Below are positions 39,861-51,000 of a stretch of 64,000 bases of DNA, one piece after another (within the stretch, counting starts at the first letter, position 1; each line of letters begins with the position of its first letter). This DNA comes from Doris montereyensis (Eukaryota > Mollusca > Gastropoda > Nudibranchia > Dorididae). Both the position numbers and the translations under genes were made by a program. The notes beneath the pieces were generated by a model. It saw nothing but the letters and a program-made list of their open reading frames with translations, did not search any database and was not told where the DNA came from. Where the stretch lies: assembly GCA_037039925.1 (NCBI GenBank), contig JAXRKP010000057.1, forward strand, positions 292,001 through 356,000, in the 5' to 3' direction.

Positions 39861-42207
39861 TTGGGTCGGCCAGTCATTATGGAAAGAATAAGAACTTGAT
39901 ACCGTAATAGTGATAATTATAATAACCCCTTAACTACCACTACTGCTATTGTTTCTACTAAACTTACTACTTTTATTTTTATTACTTCTACTGCTGCTAC
40001 TACGTGTACTACCACCACCAATTTGCCATCACTACCATCACCACCACTATTAAGCTGATTAGATTATATTACGACTGCTGCTTGTGATACATGTAAATAA
40101 TGTATTAGTGAGGTCCCAAGGCCCTATGTGGAGGCTCCCAAATGACAACTGAAATTGAAAGGGTAAACGGAAAGAAGCATAATATAACGACTCAAAAACA
40201 CCCCAACTAATACATCAATAACCTCCCACCTGAAACAATAATCAGCGTTCTTCATCTCCCGCCCCCTTCATCTCCCCCTTCCCCAATTTGCATGCCTCTC
40301 CTGTCTCCATTTCCTCAACGGCTGCTCTTCTGATGATGTCCCTTAGAAAGGTAACTCTTTCGTCAGAACTCTTTTTGATGGTAATGACAGGTTTTTCATT
40401 CAACTTGATTCGTAGAGACTGAGAAAATTATGTCACCCAAAAACTGAATATACTTTTATAGAATCTATTTTATTGACTTTCCTCTTGTGTTGTATTTTAT
40501 CAGGTCAGTAGAAATTCTTAAATGAAAGGTCTATCTTTACCTTTAAGACTGTTTTTTTCCCGGATAATTATGGATCCACATCTAGATCTAGATAAATAAG
40601 AGTGGCATTGTCCCTAGTCCAGCTAAACGAAAGCCATTTTGTGAAGACACCTCTTGTCTTCTCATCTTTTGATCAGAAAAAAGGTTGATCGTTAGATCTA
40701 GACCAGTTCTAGATTGTAGATCAAAAGGGATAATCAGATTTTAGCTCGACCGACATTTTACACCAAATACGATTACAAACTCTAGTTATTACTTAAAACT
40801 GTTTCCTTGCCGCTCTAGATCTATAATAAAAAAAATAGATCTAGGTGAGGATGTGTTTAAGTGTGTTCCCAAGTCGTCTTCCTATTATTATTCCCAGATG
40901 CTGACCAAAGGCCCGACAGTGGACAATACACTGTGGTGGGGCTGAAACGGGAGTAATAATAGGAAGATGTTTTGGAAACACGTGAGGCGGGCTTATGTCT
41001 GTTTCTGCTTCTTTTAATGAAGGCAGATTTCACAAAATGGTCCATCCCCATTTCCCTCTTTTGTCAAAACCATAAGGTTTTGCAGACTGACAGTAGTCTC
41101 ATGGTATTCTCACTCTCATATAGAGTTACCTATGATTTTTTTCGTATCTTTTACAGGATATAAGGTCGTAGGAATACGTTTTCTTTCACTCCAGATCATA
41201 AAACAGCGCTTCTACGTATTTTTCAACTTTTTTTCAGCTCTTACTGTGTGTTCATTTGTAGACCACAGTTGTTACATAATAACGAAAATCTGAAACCTGC
41301 CTCACGTGATCACTACAAAAGATTTTTAAAATTTAGAACTCACCAAATTTTCTTTGAACAATTCTCTTTCACATGGAATTAAAGAAAACAAAAAAAGGTC
41401 GTTGACCTCACCTACCTTAAGGTGAAAAAGGACTTATTAAAAAGAGGGAAATGCTGTCAGTCTCAATTGCTGACGTTCGCACCCTAAAAATATTCAACAA
41501 AACACACAAATTGAAAGCAGATTTCACAATATTATGTTTTTTATATCTGCAATGTCAAAGCTATACATGGACCAAATGTTAAGAAGATTCATCAATTAGA
41601 TTTTGAGAAAGTTTAATTGAAGAGTTCAAGTTATCATTGGGTCCCATTTTTGTGAAACCTGCCTGAAGGGGGCTAGACCCCTCTTGAGGCCTGAACCCCC
41701 ACCCACCTCACTCGCTCCTCATTAAGATGATAAAACTGGAAAGGAGAACCAGTAACGGGGTCCATATTATTATTATGTTTGTTATAAATCCCTGCCATCA
41801 TTATCACGAAACAAGGCAGTAAAAGAGAGTGTTTGCACTAAAAAAGCGATTCCATTTTTTTTGCGTGATAATTCTCATTGCATCCGATAGCTTCAAATCA
41901 ATGAAATAAGAATTTTTGTTGTAGAATAAGAATTTTTACAGCTGAAAATAAGAAAACATAAATTTCAATGAGAGTTTGTAGGATTGATGAAATTTTGTAC
42001 AGCTTCACCATTATTTTTGTCCATGGTCATGTTTTCTAGCCTGGTTAGTAGTTTGTCTCATAGTATGTACAGTCCATGTCTATTCAGGGCTATCTGGACC
42101 ATGTGGACTCAGGTTTTGTGGAAGTTAAAGTGACAGGCTTGGCTACTGATCTATTTCGGCAGCTTTCCAGGCAGGCATGTTATACCCCAATTGATATCAA
42201 GTATGAT
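39861..42207. other. Intergenic; TAGATCTAGA motifs and one hairpin
   Basis: No gene was recognised. Clusters of 'tctagatctagat'-type motifs occur at 40571-40590, 40694-40722 and 40811-40845. An imperfect inverted repeat (17 of 18 positions), 40878-40895 with 40949-40966, encloses 53 bp. Confidence 0.5.
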
Positions 42208-42209
42208 TA

Positions 42210-43843
42210 CAGTGGTCTCCACCTCAAGAGCAGGTCCGGCTAAGAGGCCGTTTTTCTGGCTTACTTCAATTATCAGGCCTAAAAGGCCGTCGAAACTTGT
42301 AATCCGGCTCAGAGGTTGGTTGGGGTTATTTTTGCATCGGAAGGTCATAATTTAAATACAGGTTGATTGGCATTTCTCTCTGAATATATCATTATAGATC
42401 AACATCGTTTTATAGGCCTAGCAAATACTATAATCTCTGCTAGCCGCTCCTAGCCAGTGTCAGGCTCTCTAGTGTTGACGCGAAACACCCACCATATGGA
42501 CGAGACAAATAATTGATATCTATAGTTGGCAAGGGCATGCTTACTTGCTAGCAGACCTGTCACTGTCATTGAAACATTTTGACCAGATCAAGGTCACCGC
42601 CATATCGATGGGAACTGGAAGCTTGTTTTCGAGGATAAATGACTAATGATTGTCCGGAATCAAAACTGAATCAGTTGTTTGATGTAACTGATACATGATA
42701 GAGTTGTGATCATCAGATAAAGAGAATAGTAATGACATTTAAAAAAACAACCATAATATATTAATCTTGTTAAGCGCCAGCCAATAAGTTATAAGAATAT
42801 GATCACATAGAAAGTTCTGTACTACTGTGGTGATATAAGTTATAAGAATATGACCACATAGAAAGTTCTGTACTACTGTGGTGTTAGCCTGAGACCTCGG
42901 TCCGCCTAAGAACTCGCTAATTCCATGCAACAAAATTTTTCTTATATAAAATGCCCCCTTAATACCCCACTACTACAACCCGATCCGCCTTAGAACCCGG
43001 TCTGATCATGAGCTGAGAATCATGAAAAAAAATCCACTCAATTTAATGCCAATAATTGCCGATAACCTGTGATACATTACAACTGAATCAAAGCAAGACG
43101 AGTCGGAAGTCTATAACATTGGTCCAGACACTAGCAGTCGGAAGTCTATAACATTGGTCCAGACACAGCAGATGTAATAAACACACGGGTATGCCAGACT
43201 TCGAATGATGGACACGAGGAAGGCTCACCACCCTCCTTGTCCATCTTTCCTGGCCACCTGTGACCGTGCTTTGGCGCCTCTGGCACAACAGACGATCGAA
43301 GATTACATAGCTGTTGCGTGCCAAGATGTGGAGGCAAGGCAATGACACGGCTCGCATTGCAACATCAAAGACAGGTGACATCTTATTTTTTGTGGGTTTT
43401 CTCAGGCCGTCTTGAATTTGTGATCAACTTTCCTCATTTCCGATTGGCTGAAATATGAATGAGCAATCACATAGTATTTTCAATGTTTGGAAGTGATTGT
43501 ACAGATCGCTACATTGTTTTGTCATAGTCATAAACTTTCTTTCATTTGCTTAGCTCGCTGGAGGCTTGATCTATCTACCTGCATATTTTTCAAAAGATCA
43601 TTTCAAGCACAGCTTCAGATTCAGATCATCATACACGAGACAATTCTCTTGATAATATTAACAAACAGAAACTGCTTATGGGGTCTAGTCAAACTGTTTT
43701 AGTTAAGGGGAATAGCCAATACAAAATATATAAATTTTGAAGTAAAAATAGGAGGCATGTCGGAAGTTCACCTAGAACCCGATCTGCCTAAGAACCCGTT
43801 GTTCCTGTCTCCCAAGGACCGGGTTCTTAAGCGGACACCACTG
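42210..43843. mobile_element. TA-flanked element with CAGTGG ends, copy 2
   Basis: Left end TA-CAGTGGTCTCCACC, right end GCGGACACCACTG-TA, the same ends as 7673-9513. Interior segments such as 'cggtccgcctaagaact' (42899) and 'gatctgcctaagaacccg' (43780) resemble the ends and suggest nested or rearranged copies. A tandem duplication with 'cacatagaaagttctgtact' occurs at 42785-42886. No transposase frame was seen. Confidence 0.45.
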
Positions 43844-43849
43844 TACTAT

Positions 43850-44865
43850 TTTATTATTTCTATTTTTTTTGTTACTATCACTACTGGTGGTCATCCTGTT
43901 CCTTGTCCGTCTTCTTCTCTTATTATTATAATAATCGTCACCACAAATGTTAGCATTATTATTTACATTATTGGAATGGTTATTAACAAGAGTAGAAATG
44001 GTAGTAATTGTCATACTGCTTTTGTAATAGCATTAAATATTTATGAATTTAAGCATACTCACTGTCCTCTTATTCTTCTATGATAGACTGTGGGATTCAG
44101 GCTCCACGCGAAAGAGTTACTACCTATCTGTTTCAGAAACAAGGGCAGATAATTTTGCGCGCTAAATGCCCCATTGGGCGTAGGTGACTGAAAATTCTTT
44201 TCAAAGACAGTGAAACAATGAAACTTTACTTGGTTAAACGTCAATTGTGTGATAGGAAAATTCCTCAAATAAATGTGATCTTTGAATCATTTAGAAACTA
44301 CATGCAAAATGTGGTTACTCTTAGTGGCCTGGTAACAGAGCCTTTGACGCACAAAGAACGGCCAATTCAGAATTATAGATAGTTTCTCATACTGCCTGGG
44401 TTTTATTTTTAATATCTGTATTAAAACTATGATGTCATATTGATTTATCGCACATAAACACGATTTGACGTACTTTTTTTTTTTTTTTTTAAGGGAGACA
44501 TCCTGTACAATGCAGGCAGATTGGAATATATCTGAAAACAAAGTAGACTCTGTACACAGCTTACTGTCAAAACATGAAACTTTGCTTTCAAAGCCCTTTC
44601 AAATGTTATGATTGCATACATTTGACACTTTGTCTGGCTGAAGTATTCCTGTTTAGGAGGGTGCCACACTTTTGCACACATTCATGAAATCCAGAGAATT
44701 TTTCCGTCTTTAAGACTGACAAAGAAAAACGCCTTGCCAGTGTTGCATACATTTGCATTGTGTTACACAGTAGAAATTCAAATGAGGGTTATTTCATGTG
44801 AGCAGTAAGCGTTCAATGAAATTGATTAAATTTCATATTTCATTGTTGATTTATTTTCTTATTAG
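43850..44865. other. Upstream region of BAG6 coding start
   Basis: It should hold the promoter, an untranslated first exon, or both, but no TATA box, CpG island or first exon can be singled out by eye. An A-run (minus strand) lies at 44474-44491. Confidence 0.35.
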
Positions 44866-45000
44866 ATGAAAGAGAGTGTGTCCCAGCAGTATCACAGAAT
44901 TTGACAAGAGATTACTTCTTTGGATTTCACCATGGCTTTAGTAGACGTCACTGTCAAGACGCTAAGTGGACAGAATTATATCTTTTCTGTGCCAGAAGAG
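44866..45000 (+). CDS. BAG6: BAG6 exon with start codon (5' leader plus codons 1-23)
   Basis: Acceptor 'tttcttattag' at 44865, then 66 bases of leader, then ATG at 44932 in a good context ('caccatgg'). It reads 'MALVDVTVKTLSGQNYIFSV' and ends PEE at 'gaagag|gtgaat'. The ATG at 44866 is in the same frame but meets TGA after 12 codons, so it is a small upstream ORF and not the start. This exon encodes the first beta strands of the ubiquitin-like domain. Confidence 0.9.
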
Positions 45001-48000
45001 GTGAATGTTTCTATACATTGTTTTGAAATTGTGAAAATGTTGCTTTGTTCTTTAAGTGTGAATGACAAGAAAAGAATTAAATAATATAATCAATGGTGTG
45101 TGTTTTTCACTGTTATCTTGTACTGTTATTGGTGTATTGTCTGTCCTGCATGCATGTCACTGTCAGTTACCTAGCGTCTGATCTCATCCTTATGAAACTC
45201 ACCAAAGTGAAAACAAGAAAAATGGAAACATAAAGTTTATTCATATAATGTAAACGAATGCATTTTTTCATGCAGTCGAATATCAACATGAAAAATAATG
45301 AATTAAATAAGAGAGGAATGAGAGTAAATGCAAAGAAAACTAAAACAATGCTAGTAGCTAGGGAGTCTACAACACAAAATCTTAAATTGGGCAGGGAGAA
45401 TTGAGAATACGTTATAAGCTACAATTACCTAGGAGTAATGATTAACTCAGAGGGAAAATTAAGAGAAGAAATCAGCCAGAGAATCCAAAAGGCAATGACA
45501 ATATATGACCATCTAGGAAAGGCATTTACAAGTAAACAAGAATTGTTAAGAAAAACCAAAATGGCAGTATACAACACAGTTTATTGTCCTACTCTCCTCT
45601 GTGGCAGTGAAACCTGGACCTTAGGGAATACAGTAGAGTACAAGCAGCTGAAATGAAATATCTAAGAAGAGTAGTAGGAAAACTAAAAGAGACAATACCA
45701 GAAACACAACAATAAGAGATCAAACAAAAGCAGATGGCATAAAGACTAAGATAGAAATAAATCAACTGAGATGGTTTGGACATGTAAACAGAATGAATGA
45801 CAATAGAATAGCTAAATCAGTATACAGTGCTAGAACTCAAGGTAAAAGACCAAACGGCAGACCTCAGAGAAAGTGGGAAGAAGATATAAAAGAGGTATTA
45901 ACGCAAAGAAATTTAACTTTCTCGGAAGGAAACAGATAATGCCAGGACAGGACAGCCTGATGAAAGATCATTTCGGGCATCTGAACCCATACACCGGAAG
46001 GTAGAATGGGAACTGATAAAAAAAGAAAGAAAGATATTTCATTCATTCATTTAATTCTTTATGCAACTATAGAAAAGAATATTAGTTTCTCCATTTCCCA
46101 TTTATTTCTTTTTCAGATTACTGTCAAAAGCTTCAAAGACAAGATAAGCGGATCCATCGTACGTACAGAACTTCAGTTTAAACTTCAGGCATTTTGTGGT
46201 TTTTTTTTCTTGGGCGAGAAAGTTTATCCTTTTTGCTCATTTGAACAACATGGGTGACTCCTGGTGCATCGAGTGTAGTTTTGAATTTTTAAAAATAAAA
46301 TGTTTTGTTTGTGGTTGAAAGTGGAGATAAGAAATTCTATCCTCTGAAAATCAAGCCAATGTCCAATATAGGCTAACAGGTTTTTTGTATTTATTTTGAT
46401 TTTGTTATTTACAGTTGATTTATTTTGTAAGGTCTTAAATGATAGACATATCAATATTCCTTTACTGGATTTGTCTCTTTTTATTTTTTCTTGTGTTTTC
46501 TTCCTTTTTTGAACATATCACTTGACGCTACCAGTCCATACCGGCTGACACACAGAGGCTGATTTACAGAGGTCGTGTCATACAAGATGACAAGCCACTG
46601 AAAGACTACGGTAAGTTATTAGACAAGCCAAAATGCAACAACGGCTGGCTTGACTTTGCCAAAATGCAACGGGTTGTTCTAAGTTCGTCTTCAACTTGTT
46701 GCATTCAAAGAGTCAATTCCCATAAAAATTTAACTTGATAACCTCTTCTTGCCTTGACCCAGTGACAAAATCTGTCATGCCTCTGTGTATGTGTGTCATC
46801 TAGATGTATGTTCACCATGTGTATAAACACAAACACATCAATTATGAAACTAGTTTTGGTTGTCTCTGCACTGGTCACCCTCACCCGCCCCTTCCCTCCC
46901 CGGCCTGTTTGTCGACTGGTGTCATCCATCGTCTGCCAGACAGGGTGCCATTAGCTCTTTCTCTTTGATCGCAGTGAGAAAATCTGAGAAATGTCTTGTG
47001 TCAATTTTGCCCACAGAGATCTTACTCTGTATGACACAGGTGTTAACCAATAAAAAATCAATCCTAGTTGCCGAATGTCTTCCCCATCCCACCCCTTGCT
47101 GTAGTCTTGAGTGAGAGAAGAATGTAACACGATCTATGAGAAGAGGTTGGGCCTATTGGGTCTTGTCCTCAAATCAACGAACAACAAACAAAACACAAAC
47201 AACTAACAACAAAAAAGGGTTTATATTCAAACAAGAATGGCAATGTAATGGGTTGTGGCCCTTGACTCTGTCAAAATGCACCTGTTGACTGCATATTGGC
47301 GGAGAGATCACTCCACGTTTATTGTCGTAGATGTTACGCTTATATATCCTCACTACATGTTAATCTAGGGGTTAGTCGGGATTGGTAGATCCTAGATTTG
47401 AATCCTGGCAATGCTATTTGCGGCCTGTTGTTTTTTAGGGAAAACACTTACTGTATATTCCCCAACTTGACCCGCGTGCAAATGGGTACCAGCGCCAACT
47501 AGGAGAAAAACTTGGGACATCTCATCCAAGATTTGATGTGTTGTCAACTGTTGGGCTTCACACTATAAAATCTGTAATAAGCTTGTGTTGTGATAAGATC
47601 CATAACAGCCCTTGGGGAACATGTCATACACATGGATGATAATTTGTTGTCTTTCTTATTTATTTAAGATTTACATGGCAAAGCCATCCATGTCGTCCAG
47701 AGGGCACCACCCACATCGGCACAGCCAGGCGTGGGGTCATCGCGTGCATCGGAAAACCCGCCACCAAATCTTGGAAGACCTCATCCACCTGTAAGTAGCA
47801 ACAGAAGCAACAGGCATATTTGTAATACTTTTCTAGCATGTTTTTTGGCACACACAATCAGTGTTGTTGCGAGTCAGCAATCACAGTGACACTGGTTCAA
47901 ACGCTGGCTGGCTGAGCGGCAAAATCAGTAGTGTGGTTATTCAGTAATCACAATGGCACTGGATCAAACCCTGGCTGGCCCAATAGCCCAATCGGTAGTG

Positions 48001-51000
48001 TTGTAAGTTAGTAATCACAATGACACTGGTACAAAACCCTGACTAGTACAGTGACACAATCGGTAGTGTTGTAGTAAGTAATCATGCTGACACTGGTACA
48101 AAACCCTGACTGGTACAGTGACACAATCTGTAGTGTTGTAAGTAAGTAATCATGCTGACACTGGTACAAAACCCTGACTGGTACAGTGACACAATCTGTA
48201 GTGTTGTAAGTAAGTAATCATGCTGACACTGGTACAAACCCTGACTGGTACAGTGACACAATCGGTAGTGTTGTAAGTAAGTAATCATGCTGACACTGGT
48301 ACTAAACCCTGACTGGTACAGTGACACAATCGGTAGTGTTGTAAGTAAGTAATCATGCTGACACTGGTACAAAACCCTGACTGGTACAGTGACACAATCG
48401 GTAGTGTTGTAAGTAAGTAATCATGATGACACTGGCACTAAACCCTGACTGGTACAGTGACACAATCGGTAGTGTTGTAAGTAAGTAATCATGCTGACAC
48501 TGGTACAAAACCCTGACTGGTACAGTGACACAATCACTGGTGTTGTAAATGAGGGACCACGGCGGCACTGGTACAAAACCCAGGATAGGCCAGTGGCACA
48601 ATCAGCAGTCTGTGACATTTGATACAAAGGCGTAGACAGCCCAGGTAATTTTTCCCCTAAATTGTACTCTTAGGAAAGGTGCTTCAATTTGCTTTCCTCT
48701 CATAAACTCAGGTGTGCATGAATATTCAGCTAAAAGCAGAGTGTGAAGTGTCTATAGAGAAACTATATGCTCCCCTGAAAGATGAGTAGGACTTTGAATT
48801 AAATGGTCTGTGGGGGAATACATGATGTAAAATCAGTGAGCCTGAGGAGGATATGGACTATAAATCCACCTTTTTAAAAATCTTTTATTGAATCCTCTCT
48901 GTTTCACATAGTTATGACAGTCATGCGTCCAGTCTTCAGATGGTGAAAATATTTTGTTGTGTAAAAAAACAACAAAAGTAGTAGATTGGTTCTCTATAGG
49001 TTGACATTGCAAGGAATGCCACACAGAAAATGTCAGATTTATATCTGAGAGCACTGCTAATGATCCAAAGTGGTTTTAGCGTGAAGCAAATATAAGTTCA
49101 AGAAACAAGAACAAATACTTTCATTCTCACCAACTGTGTTTGGAAATAAATACCAAACAAAATTTGTTAACTTTTTCTCTCTTTTAGATTTGTTGTACCA
49201 TCTTTAGGTGAAGGCTAATAAAGCATAAAATGGTTCTGTGGTTTTGAAAATTTAGGATGATGCAATATTAGGTGGTCTATTAACGGAGATAGAGAAAAGT
49301 AATTAAATCATGTATGGCTGTGTGGAGTGAAAAATTGAGATAGGGACAGAGAGGGAAGAGTAATTATGCATTATGTATTGCCATTTGGCAAGAGAGAGAG
49401 AGAGAGATTATGTATGACCATTCAGAAAGAGAGAGATGAAGATAGATTATTTATCGCTGTGCAATGAGGAAGAGAGAGAAAAGTAATTGCATTATGCTTA
49501 ATTGATAGAAAAGGTTCTTTAAATGATCCTCTCATGCAGAACTTAGTAATATGCACAACCAAAGGATCAATTTTTGTCAATTGTTTTTCAAGATATGTGT
49601 ATCTGGTGTTTTAGAAACCAGGTGTTTTGCAACGTCATGAGGACTACCTTTTTAGAATGAATGTAAAGTTTTAAGAATTAAGAGGAACAAAATGTTTAAA
49701 GTCGTTGAAATATTTTCCTTTGAAATGATGGCTCAGGGAGAGGAGACAGAGAGAAAGAGAACAAAATTTATAAAAAAAAAGTAAGAAAACAAAACGAAGC
49801 ATAAAATTAAAACTAGAAACATTGTTTTGTTTTGTTGCATACTGCTCATGTGGAATCAAAGAATTAGTTTTTAGGCTTTCTATAGATGTTACGTCTTTAG
49901 CAAGAAAAGAGAACGTAGAATGAAACACTCTGACTAAGTGTTTATCATTTTGAAACTCTTTTATGATGAAGATCTTATCTTTTCCCTTTCAGGATGGGGG
50001 TCTCTTGGACGTCCAGATTCATGTTGGAAGCATCAATGCCGATCCCAACCCAAGGGAAGCACGTAACCGCATCATTCAGGCTGAGCTCAACCTGGGCATT
50101 ATCAATGATGCCCTGAACCTCCTAGAAGTAAGCCATTTTGTGATTGGAAATCTGTTTTTTTATTTCAGCATCATATATAATGAGGGGACTCGGTAGTTCA
50201 GAGGCAAGGTGTCGGCCTCTCAACCGGAAGGTTTGAAAATTTTCTGGAGTTTAAAAAAAAAGTAAAATCTACCCTTCTGGTCGAGGTAGGTTGATCAACA
50301 CCTAGTCCCATCGGAGACAGAGACGGCCGATAAAAATGAGGTCCTGTATGCAGATCACAGCATTCTGTGCATGTTAAAGATCCCTTGGCTGTCTACAGGG
50401 CAGTCCGGGCAGATTAAAAATCCTAGTAAAACCCCAGACATCACCTTAGTTGTGGATGTGGGTAAAATCATTATCTAGTCTTCTACTGTGTGGACTGACC
50501 CCTTGTGTATAGTCTCTGTCTGAGGTTTAAATCTCAAAATGGACATGAAATGCATTATGTATTCTTTTATTTTTCAAACGGAAATTGTGATAACACAAGT
50601 ATAATTTCCTGTTTTAAAGGATCAATAAAGATAATTGAATTGATTTTAGCAAATACCGCTTTCTTCATTCTTACCGTTGTGTTATAAATCGGATATATTT
50701 AGCACCTAGACATGTCAGAGATGTGCAAAAGACATAGGGATGTTTGCACTTACGTAGATATCTGATTCATGTGAAAGATGAGGAGGCATTGTTGGGCAAT
50801 AGGTAGTGTTGTGAGTTTGTAATCATGACAAAACTGGTTCAAATCCCTGGCTGGCCCCGGGGTTTTGTTCAGGTCTTTGTCCTCACATGACTCGGGTATG
50901 AATAAATACCCAGCTATAGGCAGTGGAAGACTTTTTCAGAGTGTCAGTACAAAGTGCCTAAGGCAAGTGTACTGTAGGCTCCCCCAGGGAGTTGAGAAGA

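Noticed and set aside
49187..49206. A 20-nt micro-exon of BAG6
   Set aside because: It is bounded by AG and GT, but its length would break the phase between 47790 and 49993, and no conserved residues can be recognised.
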